Positions 44,501-51,942 of a DNA stretch of 64,000 nucleotides are shown here, piece after piece. Every line of letters starts with the position of its first letter. Position 1 is the stretch's first letter. The notes beneath the pieces were generated by a model, which saw only the letters and a program-made list of their open reading frames with translations, was not told the DNA's origin and did not search any database. Source of the stretch: Actinoplanes sp. TBRC 11911 (GTDB lineage Bacteria; Actinomycetota; Actinomycetes; Mycobacteriales; Micromonosporaceae); assembly GCF_012933445.1 (NCBI RefSeq), contig NZ_JABBNC010000011.1, positions 124,001-188,000 of the forward strand. Direction: 5' to 3'. The position numbers were made by a program, and so were the translations under genes.

Positions 44501-46811
44501 CGAACGGCGGCGCGGTCACCGGTTCGATCGCCTCGAACCCACCACCCCAGCCGGTCGCCGGAGCCACGTCCGCCGGCGCGGGCCCGGAAACCGGACGGGT
44601 GGGCCTGGACACCGGATGCGCCGGACCGGAAATTGGATGCGGCGACGCGACCTCCTGCGCCGCGGAAACCGGGCGCGGCGGGTAGTCGGCCGGCGGAGGC
44701 GGCATGGACGAGGGATCCGCGCCATAGGCGAAAGGCTGGCTGAGCGCGGAGACGGGCTGCGCGGTGTATTCGGAAGGCTGGCCGGGTGCTGAGACGGGCT
44801 GCGCGGTGTATTCGGAAGGCTGGCTGGGCGCGGAGACGGGCTGCGCGGTGTATTCGGAAGGCTGGCTGGGCGCTGAGACGGGCTGCGCGCCGTAGGCGGA
44901 AGGCTGGCCGGGCGCGGAGTCCGGCTCCGGGTTGTAGGGCGACGGCTGTCCGGGCGCCGAGACGGGCTGCGCCGAGTATTCGGGCGACTCGGTGGGAGCC
45001 GAGACCGGCCCCGTGATGTGCTCGGACTGGCCGGGCGCCGAGACGGGCTGCGCGCTGTAGGCGGAGGGCTGGCCGGCAGCCGAGACGGGCCGCGGCGGGT
45101 ACTCCGGGGGCACGGCGGTGCCCGAGACCGGCTGCGACGAATAGCCGGGCTCCTGCGCGGCCGGTTGTCCATAGCCGGACACCGGCTGCGGGCCGTAGGT
45201 CGGCGGAGACACCTGCTGCGGCGCGAAGGCGGCAGGACCGGACGTCGGGTGCGAGCCATAGACGGGCTCGGCCGCGGGCGACGACACGGGCCGCGCCCCA
45301 TAGCCGGCGTCGGCGGGCCACTGCCCGGGCGTGGGACCCGAGACGGGCCTAGGCTCGGCGGCCGGAGTGGACACGGGCCGCGGTGCGTATGCCTGCTCGG
45401 ACGGCGACACCGGGGCGGGCGGCGCACTGGCGGCGGCCGACGGCTGCGGCGGAACGATCGGCAGCTCCACCTGCTCGTGGTGGCCGGGTGTCGCCGGGAA
45501 GAGCGGCGCGTCCGGCCGCGGCGGGGTGATACGCGTCGGCTGCGGTGCGGGCCGGGCCGTCGCGGGCGTGCCCCGGTCCGGCGGCATCGGCCGCAGGTCG
45601 AACGGCGCGTCCGTGCGCTGGCCCGGAGTGGGCCGGGCCTCCGGCCGCGCCGGGAAAGCCTCGGCGGGAGCGGGTCGCGCCGGGAAGGCATCGGCCGGAG
45701 CCGGCCGCGCCGAGAAGGCGTCAGCGGGAGCGGGCCGCGCCGAGAAGGCGTCAGCGGGAGCGGGCCGCGCCGGGAACGCGTCCGCCGGAGCGGGGCGTGC
45801 ACTGCCGTAGACCCCGGCGGCGTCCGCCGACTCCGGCCGGCGTCCGTAATAACCGGCCGCGGGCGGGCGCGAAGCGCCGTAAACCCCGGGCCGCCCGGTC
45901 TCCGGCGACGTGGGCGCGACCGGCGTGCGGGCCTCTTGCCCTTGCGTGGCGGCGCGGTTAGCGGCGGGTTGTCCTTGCGCGGCGGCACGATTACCGGCCG
46001 GTTGTCCTTGCGCCGCGGCCCGGCCACCAGCCGGGAACGCCGGCGGCGCGCCCGCCGGCCGCGGAGCCGTCCGGCCTTCGAACTGCTGCGGCGCGGGCGC
46101 GGCCGGGCGGCCTTCGAACTGCTGCGGCGCGGGCGCGGCCGGGCGGCCTTCGAACTGCTGCGGCGCGGGCGCGGCCGACCGACTTTCGAACTGCTGCGGC
46201 GCGCCCTGTTCCTGGCGTGCGGCAGCCGGCCGGCCCTCGAACCGCTGGGGCGAAGCCTGCTCCTGCCGCCGCCCTTCGAAAGCCTGCTCGCCCCGCGGCC
46301 GGCCCTCGAACTGCTGCGAAGACCCCTGCTCGCCATACCCCGGCGAAGCACCCCGGCGCTGCTCCGGACGCGCCCGCCCGGCCGGTGACTGCGGACGACG
46401 CTCCTCACCCGGCACCCGGTCCTGCATCGCGGCCGGACGGTTCCACGACGGTTCGTCGCGTGGCGGCGGCACCGCGGCCGAGCGGCCGCCCGGGCGGTTC
46501 ACATTCGGCTGCCGCGGGTCGTACGAGGGCGGGTCCTCGTGCTGGACCGGGCGGTGCGGGAAGCGCCGCGGCGCCTGATCCTCCGAAGAGGACCACGCCG
46601 GCGGCGGGGTCGGCGACGGACCGACCGAGGCCCGGCCGACGCCGCGGTCGTCGCGGTTCGCCTCGTAGACGGGGGTGTGCACGGCCTTGCGGCGGCCCGG
46701 GTCGCCCGGGTACCGCTGGCCGGGCACCGGCTCCCACTCCCACGTGATCTCGTAGACCCAGGCGGGCTCGTCGCCCCAGTCATCGCCCGCGCGGGAGCTC
46801 CAACCGGTCAT
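41598..46811 (-). CDS. 1737-aa repeat-rich protein with TPR and WG-repeat C-terminus
   Basis: The N-terminal 60 residues are folded (MTGWSSRAGDDWGDEPAWVYEITWEWEP). A very long disordered region (about 60-1320) follows, with several tandem repeats: a 12-aa QQFEGRPAAPAP-type unit, a 10-aa RPAPADAFSA-type unit and a 14-aa SAPSQPSEYTAQPV-type unit. An acidic Glu/Pro/Ala tract follows to about 1340. The C-terminal 400 residues contain TPR-like helices (RARLAHVLHWRGEYAEADRRYAEA) and WG beta repeats (SGLWGYVGAVPP, GGWGAVDQHGRIVVPP, FGLWGALDRSG). No signal peptide is seen, so it is cytosolic. The function is unknown; WG repeats are usually ligand or protein sensors. Confidence 0.88.
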   Translation of the reverse strand: MTGWSSRAGDDWGDEPAWVYEITWEWEPVPGQRYPGDPGRRKAVHTPVYEANRDDRGVGRASVGPSPTPPPAWSSSEDQAPRRFPHRPVQHEDPPSYDPRQPNVNRPGGRSAAVPPPRDEPSWNRPAAMQDRVPGEERRPQSPAGRARPEQRRGASPGYGEQGSSQQFEGRPRGEQAFEGRRQEQASPQRFEGRPAAARQEQGAPQQFESRSAAPAPQQFEGRPAAPAPQQFEGRPAAPAPQQFEGRTAPRPAGAPPAFPAGGRAAAQGQPAGNRAAAQGQPAANRAATQGQEARTPVAPTSPETGRPGVYGASRPPAAGYYGRRPESADAAGVYGSARPAPADAFPARPAPADAFSARPAPADAFSARPAPADAFPARPAPAEAFPARPEARPTPGQRTDAPFDLRPMPPDRGTPATARPAPQPTRITPPRPDAPLFPATPGHHEQVELPIVPPQPSAAASAPPAPVSPSEQAYAPRPVSTPAAEPRPVSGPTPGQWPADAGYGARPVSSPAAEPVYGSHPTSGPAAFAPQQVSPPTYGPQPVSGYGQPAAQEPGYSSQPVSGTAVPPEYPPRPVSAAGQPSAYSAQPVSAPGQSEHITGPVSAPTESPEYSAQPVSAPGQPSPYNPEPDSAPGQPSAYGAQPVSAPSQPSEYTAQPVSAPSQPSEYTAQPVSAPGQPSEYTAQPVSALSQPFAYGADPSSMPPPPADYPPRPVSAAQEVASPHPISGPAHPVSRPTRPVSGPAPADVAPATGWGGGFEAIEPVTAPPFATPAGDAEAEVFDPSVGPVAASTVESPATAEPVAIEPDPAAPTAEGGRGWTPPVWEQAPPPEPEPADDEPHGLGWLLSQSGFAGSTPALTENDTAAEPEPAAEEARPVSALPETPVSAVPEKQDWFAPVSGIPADAPEGTEPDVLPEAEVRTEPESAAHGRHESFDTGEAEGQPDTDARPETDHVQAEPEYIEAAPQQAPDQPEYVQAYVEYAEPEIAPEPTIDSQSAESNELLSDGAGHSWDDEEAPNADVAWADVELPAEDVAPDEGEPEPVAAETVDVIEDGVEPLDDEIIDAVVIDAPADMDAAADIGTAADIDTAIEAPPRLPELAAEPEPDEQQPMPEPAPEPQFAEIDPEPAAAETETAEPEIAHEPDSAHDEPEIADHEPDLALGAPEPADEPQATTEPQAAAEPQAAAEPEAAAMEATTDPETPDEPDEVAEAQAAAGDQPEPEPQLEAAAEIHPEPEPDPQPEPDAQLAPHADPEPEAQPDPEAHPEPDTEPEPEAAAPEPTAPQPTAPQPAAPIRQQRDQRTPAPTRRADPEQVLSTYPWVFDPETLRERIDDPDQMWVVIDRLTDKLEYAERDAVRARLLSLRAVAQRLVDDLDPALADARKALEHARHAGEPALLAITRARLAHVLHWRGEYAEADRRYAEAASPELPARLRAEIHELAGRSAFEQGRYLEAVNHFESALDLRRGADPELVERIELALDTITRHTSDGWGPYPRTREEILGHTDAARPLRDDRSGLWGYVGAVPPRFAQAQPFAESLAWVRRPDSPAWELIDEAGSVVIDASAGYRAAGPFAEGLAWVSRDQEGGWYAIDRQNRVIVPGGFDAAKPFHNGLALILRGGWGAVDQHGRIVVPPRYRAFATATVDGGPMDGFTDDGLAVVDAGERFGVIDRQGQLVVPPAHAAVLIHPAAFLIADKFGLWGALDRSGATLVEMKYSERTDVIDEIDKLVTDTRPVL
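44735..45070. repeat. 42-bp tandem repeat encoding 14-aa units
   Basis: About eight in-frame 42-bp units start at 44735; the first three are nearly identical and later ones diverge. They encode the SAP-QPSEYTAQPV-like segments of the WG-repeat protein. Confidence 0.9.
45661..45800. repeat. 30-bp tandem repeat encoding 10-aa units
   Basis: Nearly five in-frame 30-bp units start at 45661, 45691, 45721, 45751 and 45781 and encode RPAPADAFSA-like decapeptides in the WG-repeat protein. Confidence 0.9.
46075..46205. repeat. 36-bp tandem repeat encoding 12-aa units
   Basis: Three full 36-bp units (46075, 46111, 46147) plus a partial copy encode the QQFEGRPAAPAP segments. The first two are nearly identical. 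Confidence 0.9.
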
Positions 46812-46956
46812 CGGGCACTCACGGCGAGGCCCGGTGGTTGGCGACGCTCCGTCACGGCTGCTTCCACTTCATCGGTTGGAAATTGTGCGGTGGCCGTCCG
46901 GAGACCCGGGTAGAGTCGCCCGGCTCGACTGCGGGGTTGGAAAGGAGATTAACGGC

Positions 46957-47817
46957 GTGGACGGGATCGGCGCCAGCGTGCTCGTGGTCTCTCCGAATCG
47001 TCCGAGCCGGGCCTCCGTCACCACTTTCCGTGCGCTGGTCTGGTCGGGTTTCCGCCGATACGCGACCTATCGTCAGGCCACCGTCGCCGGAATGTTCACC
47101 AACATAGTCTTCGGCTTTCTCCGCTGCTACGTCCTGTTGGCGGTGGCCGGGGGCGCCGCCGGGGGAATGGCCGCCGGATACGATCCGACACAGCTCGCCA
47201 CGTACGTCTGGGTGGGCCAGGGGTTACTGAACGTGGTCGGAATCTGGGGCTGGACCGACCTGTCGGACCGGATCCGGACCGGTGACATCGCGGCCGACCT
47301 GTTACGTCCGGTGCCTCCGGTGACCGCGTACCTGGCCGCCGATCTGGGTCGTGCGACGCACGGCATGCTGGCCCGGTTCATCCCGCCGGTGATCGTCGGC
47401 CTGATCTTCTTTCCGCTGGCCGTCCCGGCTCGCTGGCAGACCGTGCCGCTTTTCGCGCTTTCCGTAATCCTCGCGGTGATCGGCAGTTTCGCCTGCCGGT
47501 TCCTGGTCAACGCCACCGCGTACTGGCTGCAGGACGCGCGCGGCCCGATCATGCTGTGGACACTCGGCTCCGGCGTGCTGACCGGCCTGTACTTCCCGTT
47601 GCGCCTGTTCCCGGACTGGGCCGTCGCCGTGCTGTGGCTGGGCACACCGTTGCCCGGCCTGCTGCAGACGCCGCTGGACGTGGCGGCCGAGCGGGACTCG
47701 CCGGCGCTGCAGGCGGGCCTGGTCGCGCTGCAGGCCGTCTGGGCCGTGATCATGCTCGCACTGGCCCGGCTGGTGCAGCACCGCGCCGAGCGGAAGCTGG
47801 TGCTGCAGGGTGGGTGA
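46957..47817 (+). CDS. ABC-2 type transporter permease (first subunit)
   Basis: From GTG 46957, 9 bases after AAAGGAG, the protein is 286 aa with six membrane helices. The start is cytoplasmic (VTTFRALVWSGFRRYATYRQATVAGMFTN), followed by VFGFLRCYVLLAVAGGAAGGMAAG and, near the end, GSGVLTGLYFPLRLFPDWAVAVLWLGTPLPGLLQTPLDV. This is the DUF990-like ABC-2 family, and the TYRQ-N and LP-L-Q-P segments are characteristic. With the next two genes it forms a complete exporter. The substrate is unknown. The GTG of the second permease overlaps its stop by 8 bp. Confidence 0.9.
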   Translation: MDGIGASVLVVSPNRPSRASVTTFRALVWSGFRRYATYRQATVAGMFTNIVFGFLRCYVLLAVAGGAAGGMAAGYDPTQLATYVWVGQGLLNVVGIWGWTDLSDRIRTGDIAADLLRPVPPVTAYLAADLGRATHGMLARFIPPVIVGLIFFPLAVPARWQTVPLFALSVILAVIGSFACRFLVNATAYWLQDARGPIMLWTLGSGVLTGLYFPLRLFPDWAVAVLWLGTPLPGLLQTPLDVAAERDSPALQAGLVALQAVWAVIMLALARLVQHRAERKLVLQGG

Positions 47818-48610
47818 CTTGCGGGCCTATGCGGCGCTGCTGGGCGGCCAGTTCCGGTCGGTGACCAGCTACCGGGCGTCCTTCGTGGTCGAACTGTTCA
47901 GCAGCGCGGGCGCCACCGCGCTCGACGTGGTCACCGTGGTCGTGCTGTTCGGCGCGGCCGTCGAAGTGGGCGGGTTCACGCTGGCCGAGGCGCTGATGAT
48001 GACCGGGATCGCGGCGTCCGGGTTCGTGCTCGGCGACCTCGCCGTCGGCAGCGTCGAGCGGATCAAGCTCTACGTGCGTACCGGAATGCTCGATGCGGTT
48101 CTGGTGCGGCCCCTGGGCGTACTGCCGCAATTAGTCTTGATGGATTTTCCGCTGCGTAAGGCGTTGCGCCTGGTCTTCGGCACGAGCGTGATCGGGGTCG
48201 CGATCGCGCTCAACGACGTCGACTGGACGCCGGCGCGGGTGCTGCTCATGGTCGTCGCGCCGATCGCGGCCGGGGTGTACTTCGGGGCGATTTTCGTGAT
48301 CAGCGCGACACTTTCGTTCTGGTGGGTCGAGTCCGGCGAGATCGGCAACGGTTTCACCTACGGCGGGCGCGACTTCACCTCGTACCCGATCACGGTCTAT
48401 TCCGGCTGGTTCCGCGGCCTTTTCGCGTACGGGCTGGGGTTCGGTTTCGTGGCTTATCAGCCGGGGCTGGCGCTGCTCGGCCGTCCGGATCCGCTGGGCC
48501 TGCCGGGCTGGGCGGGCTATTCGTCGCCGCTGGTGGCGCTGCTCGCCGCGGGGATCGCCGCGGTCGTGTGGCGCGTCGGCGTCCGTCACTATCGGAGCAC
48601 CGGTTCATGA
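47810..48610 (+). CDS. ABC-2 type transporter permease (second subunit)
   Basis: This 266-aa six-helix permease starts at GTG 47810 inside the end of the first permease gene. It shows the paired-family pattern: a start YAALLGGQFRSVTSYRASFVVEL, a GDLAVGSVERIKLYVRTGMLDAVLVRPLG loop, and FWWVESGEIGNGFTYGGRDFTSYPITVYSGW before the last helices. It forms a heterodimer with the first permease. The next gene's ATG overlaps its TGA as ATGA. Strict overlaps indicate one transcription and translation unit. Confidence 0.9.
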   Translation: MGDLRAYAALLGGQFRSVTSYRASFVVELFSSAGATALDVVTVVVLFGAAVEVGGFTLAEALMMTGIAASGFVLGDLAVGSVERIKLYVRTGMLDAVLVRPLGVLPQLVLMDFPLRKALRLVFGTSVIGVAIALNDVDWTPARVLLMVVAPIAAGVYFGAIFVISATLSFWWVESGEIGNGFTYGGRDFTSYPITVYSGWFRGLFAYGLGFGFVAYQPGLALLGRPDPLGLPGWAGYSSPLVALLAAGIAAVVWRVGVRHYRSTGS

Positions 48611-49572
48611 TCCAGATGAAAGAACTGCGCAAAGATTTCTCGGTACGCGTCAAGGCCGGACGACTGCGTCGGGTCAAGCGCACGGTGTCCGCCGTGGACG
48701 GGGTGTCGCTCGACATCGGAACCGGCGAGATGGTCGGCTACATCGGGCCGAACGGCGCCGGCAAGTCGACCACGCTGAAGATGCTGACCGGGGTGCTCAG
48801 CCCGTCCGGTGGCGAGGTGTCGGTGTGCGGGCTGGCGCCGGTGCCGCAGCGGACCAGGCTGGCGTTGTCCATCGGGGTGGTGTTCGGGCAGCGCTCGCAG
48901 CTCTGGTGGGACCTGCCGCTGGCCGAGTCGTTCCGGCTGCTCCGGCACATCTACCGGGTGCCCGCCGCCGATCACGCGGCCCGGTTACGGCGCTGCCGCG
49001 AGCTGCTCGACCTGGACGCCTTCCTGGACACCCCGGTGCGGCAGCTGTCGCTGGGCCAGCGGATGCGCGGCGAGCTGACCGCGGCGCTGCTGCACGGCCC
49101 GCGGGTGCTGTTCCTGGACGAGCCGACGATCGGCCTGGACGTGGTCAGCAAGCAGGCGGTCCGGTCGTTCCTGGGCGAGCTGGGCCGGTCCGGCGACGTC
49201 ACCCTGGTGCTGACCACGCACGACCTGGCCGACATCGAGCGGCTCTGCCGGCGGCTCGTGGTGATCGACCACGGCCGGGTGGTGCACGACGGGACGATCG
49301 AGCAACTGCATTCCCGGTACGGGTCGCGGCGCCGCCTGATCGCCGATCTGGACGCGCCGCTGCCGGACGGCTTCGAGGTGCCGGGCGCGACCGTCGCCGC
49401 GGTCGAGGCGGATCGGCACCGGGTCACCTTCGTGCTCGACGACGTCCCGGCCGGCGCGGTGGTCGCGAGCCTGGTGAACGCCGCACCGATCCGCGACCTG
49501 TCGCTGGTCGAGCCGGACATCGAAGACGTGGTGGCGCGTCTGTACACCGCGTCGGTCAGCGGTGCTCCATGA
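48607..49572 (+). CDS. ABC transporter ATP-binding protein
   Basis: This 321-aa ATPase powers the two preceding permeases. Walker A is GPNGAGKSTTLK, the signature is LSLGQRMRGE (LSLGQ in place of the common LSGGQ), Walker B is VLFLDEPTIGLD and the switch is the His in TTHDLADIE. A C-terminal extension (about 240-321) ends in LYTASVSGAP, as in ABC-2 exporter ATPases. Its tail overlaps the end of the XRE-cupin gene on the opposite strand by 17 bp. The ATG sits on the stop of the second permease. Confidence 0.94.
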   Translation: MIQMKELRKDFSVRVKAGRLRRVKRTVSAVDGVSLDIGTGEMVGYIGPNGAGKSTTLKMLTGVLSPSGGEVSVCGLAPVPQRTRLALSIGVVFGQRSQLWWDLPLAESFRLLRHIYRVPAADHAARLRRCRELLDLDAFLDTPVRQLSLGQRMRGELTAALLHGPRVLFLDEPTIGLDVVSKQAVRSFLGELGRSGDVTLVLTTHDLADIERLCRRLVVIDHGRVVHDGTIEQLHSRYGSRRRLIADLDAPLPDGFEVPGATVAAVEADRHRVTFVLDDVPAGAVVASLVNAAPIRDLSLVEPDIEDVVARLYTASVSGAP

Positions 49573-50110
49573 CCAGGACCGCCCAGGAGTCCTCCAGCGC
49601 CTCGTAGTGGTGCGGCACGTCGCCGGGGAAGGTCACGTAGTCGCCGGGGCCCAGCTCGACGATCTCGCCGGCCGGGCCGGTCAGGATGCGGCCCGCGCCG
49701 ACCACCACGTGCTCGACGCTGCCCGGGATGTGCGCGGCGGCGGCGCGTGACTTGCCCGGTTCCAGCTCCATGACGTAGATGTCGCGGCGCACGTGCGGCG
49801 ACCCCGCGGCCAGCAGCTTCGCCACGAAGTCGGCCTGATCCGACTGCAGCCGCTGGCCCTCGCCGGCGCGCACCACCCGGACCTGGGCGGGCGGCTCCTC
49901 GATCAGCCGGCTGAACGGCACCTCGAGCGCCACCGCCAGCGCCCATAACGTCTCCACGCTCGGATTGCCGCTGCCGGTCTCCAGTTGCGACAGCGTCGAC
50001 TTGGCCACGCCGGCGCGCCGGGCCAGCTCGGCGATCGAGACGCCGACGCGTTCCCGCTCGCGGCGCAGGGCCGCGGCGATGGTCGCGAGCGGGGGTGCCG
50101 GCTGTTGCAT
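49556..50110 (-). CDS. XRE-family regulator with cupin sensor domain
   Basis: This 184-aa protein has an N-terminal HTH (about 8-65: LRRERERVGVSIAELARRAGVAKSTLSQLETG) and a C-terminal cupin (about 105-180: MELEPGKSRAAAAHIPGSVEHVVVGAG, then PGDYVTFPGDVPHHYEAL). Such regulators sense small molecules with the cupin and often repress adjacent transport genes. It is divergent from azlCD, with a palindromic site at 50131-50148 between them, so it probably controls azlCD and itself. Its end overlaps the ABC ATPase gene by 17 bp. Confidence 0.9.
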   Translation of the reverse strand: MQQPAPPLATIAAALRRERERVGVSIAELARRAGVAKSTLSQLETGSGNPSVETLWALAVALEVPFSRLIEEPPAQVRVVRAGEGQRLQSDQADFVAKLLAAGSPHVRRDIYVMELEPGKSRAAAAHIPGSVEHVVVGAGRILTGPAGEIVELGPGDYVTFPGDVPHHYEALEDSWAVLVMEHR

Positions 50111-50130
50111 GTTCGCTCCGTCGGTCTTAG

Positions 50131-50168
50131 CGTTCGATTTGACGAACGATGGCGGTCTCGTTCAGTAT
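50131..50168 (+). promoter_or_regulatory. azlC promoter with overlapping palindromic operator
   Basis: The palindrome CGTTCG-6-CGAACG (50131-50148) overlaps a -35-like TTGACG (50139-50144). With an 18-base spacer comes CAGTAT (50163-50168), 8 bp before the azlC ATG. This spacing implies a transcript starting at or next to the ATG, i.e. leaderless. The operator is also 20 bp upstream of the XRE start. Confidence 0.6.
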
Positions 50169-50176
50169 TTCAATCC

Positions 50177-50887
50177 ATGCGTACGATACAGCGAACGCCG
50201 CCGGGATTGGTGCGCGACGCGGTGGCCATCGCGGCCGCCATGATCGCCATCGGTGCGTCGTTCGGGGCGATCGCCGTCGCGTACGGGATGCCTGCCTGGG
50301 TGCCGTTCCTGATGTCGACGGCGGTGTTCGCCGGGGGCGCGCAGTTCCTCGCCGTCGGCCTGCTCGCGGCCGGCAACCCGGTCGCCGCCGTGCTGGCCGG
50401 CCTGCTGCTCAACGCGCGGCACCTGCCGTTCGGGCTGGCCGTCGCGGGCACGGTCGGGCCCCGCTGGCGCGACCGGATCGTCGGCAGCCACCTGATGACC
50501 GACGAGGTCGTCGCGTTCACGCTGGCCGAGGACGACCCGGCGCGCCGCCGGCGGACGTACTGGCTGATCGGCGTCACGCTGTTCACCTCGTGGAACCTGG
50601 GCACCGCGCTGGGTGTGCTGCTGGGCGGCGCGACCGGCGACCCGGACACGCTCGGGCTGGACGCGGCGTTCCCGGCCGGCCTGATCGCCCTGATCATGCC
50701 GTCGCTGCGGGACGGCCGGACCCGGGCGGTCGCGCTGACCGGCGCGGCCGTCGCGGTGCTGCTGACCCCGGTGCTGCCGGCCGGCCTGCCGGTGATGAGC
50801 GCACTGCTCGGCCTGGTCGTGCTGTTCCGTCCCGGCAAGCGGCGGGAGGGACCGTTCCGCCCCGGCGGCCGGCCGGAGGGACGATGA
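50177..50887 (+). CDS. azlC: AzlC-family branched-chain amino acid exporter, large subunit
   Basis: This 236-aa membrane protein has about six helices (DAVAIAAAMIAIGASFGAIAVAYG; PFLMSTAVFAGGAQFLAVGLLAAG), a family-specific NARHLPFGLAVAG and a final hydrophobic half. AzlC and AzlD together export branched-chain amino acids and analogues. The ATG at 50177 has no ribosome site but sits just downstream of a promoter-like pair, which suits leaderless translation. azlD overlaps its end as ATGA. Longer upstream reading (to 49985) runs antisense through the regulator. Confidence 0.93.
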   Translation: MRTIQRTPPGLVRDAVAIAAAMIAIGASFGAIAVAYGMPAWVPFLMSTAVFAGGAQFLAVGLLAAGNPVAAVLAGLLLNARHLPFGLAVAGTVGPRWRDRIVGSHLMTDEVVAFTLAEDDPARRRRTYWLIGVTLFTSWNLGTALGVLLGGATGDPDTLGLDAAFPAGLIALIMPSLRDGRTRAVALTGAAVAVLLTPVLPAGLPVMSALLGLVVLFRPGKRREGPFRPGGRPEGR

Positions 50888-51195
50888 TGGTGGTCGCCGC
50901 GATCCTCACGCTCGCCGTCGGCACCTACACGATGCGGCTCGGCGGGGTGGTCCTGCGCGACCGCCTGGAGCTCTCCGCGAGTCTGCAGCGGCTGCTCCCG
51001 ATGGCCGCGGCCGCCTTGCTGGCGGCCCTGGCCGCCACCGCGACGCTGATGGCCGGCACCGGACTGGCGGGCGTCGCCCGCCCGGCGGGCGTGCTCGTCG
51101 GCGGCCTGCTCGCCTGGCGGCGTGCCCCGTTCGTGGTGGTCGTGGTGGCCGCCGCGGCGACGGCGGCGCTGCTGCGCCTGGCGGGGGTGCCCTGA
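50884..51195 (+). CDS. azlD: AzlD-family transporter small subunit
   Basis: This 103-aa protein has three to four helices (VVAAILTLAVGTYTMRLGGVVL; QRLLPMAAAALLAALAATATLM; FVVVVVAAAATAALLRL). The GTYTMR-GG start is typical of AzlD. It overlaps azlC by 4 bp (ATGA) and forms the two-component exporter with it. A perfect 13-bp hairpin follows 3 bp after the stop. Confidence 0.92.
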   Translation: MMVVAAILTLAVGTYTMRLGGVVLRDRLELSASLQRLLPMAAAALLAALAATATLMAGTGLAGVARPAGVLVGGLLAWRRAPFVVVVVAAAATAALLRLAGVP

Positions 51196-51198
51196 GAC

Positions 51199-51233
51199 GC
51201 CTGGCCGGCGTTCGAACCCCACGCCGGCCAGGC
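51199..51233. terminator. terminator between azlD and DUF3043 genes
   Basis: A 13-bp perfect stem GCCTGGCCGGCGT / ACGCCGGCCAGGC with a 9-base loop lies between two convergent stops, 3 bp from azlD and 10 bp from the DUF3043 gene. Its loop imitates a tRNA T-loop by chance. Confidence 0.8.
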
Positions 51234-51243
51234 CCCCGGGCCG

Positions 51244-51870
51244 TCAGAGGACCTTGTCGCCGAGATTCACCTGAGGCTTCGGCACCCGCATGCGGCGGAA
51301 CGTCAGCGAGCGCATCACGCCGTAGAGCTGCAGCGAACCCATCCGCTGATCCGTCTTCGGGAATTTCTCCTTCACGCTGCGCTTCACCTTGCGCGCGATG
51401 AAGACGGCGTCACCGACCACGCCGAGCGCCAGCACCAGCCAGAGGATGTTGCTGATCAGCTGGATCTCGGAGATCTTCACGGTGCTGCCGATCAGCACGA
51501 TCAGCGCGCCGCCGAAGAACCACGTGCCGACCGTGCGGCGGCTGTCCACCAGGTTGCGGACCAGGCGCCGCTCCGGGCCGCGGTCGCGGGCCAGCAGGAA
51601 GCGCTCGTCGCCGGCCCGCATGCCGGCGGTGGCCTCGGCGCGCTCCTGGCGCTGCCGCTCGCGCATCTGCTTGGTCTGCTCTTTGCGGTCCGCCGGGGCC
51701 GCCGCGGAAGGTGGCCGGCGGCCACTGCTCACCCGTTTCGGGGTGGCCTGACCGAGCTCCTTCTTGCTGGGTGTGTAGCTCTTCGGGCGCGACGCGGCGT
51801 CGTCCGGCACCTCCTCCGGTTCCTCGGAGGTGACGACGTCTGCTTGTCTGCGGCGAAAGAGCGAGGGCAC
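51244..51870 (-). CDS. DUF3043 membrane protein
   Basis: This 208-aa protein from GTG 51870 (VPSLFRRRQADVV) begins with a basic, acidic-mixed cytoplasmic part (PKSYTPSKKELGQATPKRVS; DRKEQTKQMRERQRQERAEATAGMRAGDERFLLARDRGPERRLVRNLVDSRRT). Two membrane helices follow (VGTWFFGGALIVLIGSTV; LISNILWLVLALGVVGDAVFI) and a basic tail. This is the DUF3043 family of actinobacteria, function unknown. No ribosome site precedes the GTG, but TACTCT at 51877-51882 is at the right place for the -10 of a leaderless transcript. Confidence 0.93.
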   Translation of the reverse strand: MPSLFRRRQADVVTSEEPEEVPDDAASRPKSYTPSKKELGQATPKRVSSGRRPPSAAAPADRKEQTKQMRERQRQERAEATAGMRAGDERFLLARDRGPERRLVRNLVDSRRTVGTWFFGGALIVLIGSTVKISEIQLISNILWLVLALGVVGDAVFIARKVKRSVKEKFPKTDQRMGSLQLYGVMRSLTFRRMRVPKPQVNLGDKVL

Positions 51871-51886
51871 GCTAGGAGAGTAGCCA

Positions 51887-51917
51887 AGCGGCGCGGTGTG
51901 TTTCACACCGCGCCGCT
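51887..51917 (-). terminator. hairpin after murA, abutting the DUF3043 promoter
   Basis: A perfect 14-bp stem AGCGGCGCGGTGTG / CACACCGCGCCGCT has a 3-base loop. It lies 26 bp beyond the murA stop and ends 5 bp before the presumed -10 of the DUF3043 gene. Confidence 0.8.
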
Positions 51918-51942
51918 GATAGTGATGAAAGCGGAAGAAAAA

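Noticed and set aside
41280..46388. Long Arg/Gly-rich frames opposite the WG-repeat gene
   Set aside because: They mirror the tandem repeats of the minus-strand gene and show no family features.
51199..51233. GTTCGAACCCC resembling a tRNA T-loop
   Set aside because: It is the loop of a perfect 13-bp terminator hairpin between convergent genes; no cloverleaf exists.
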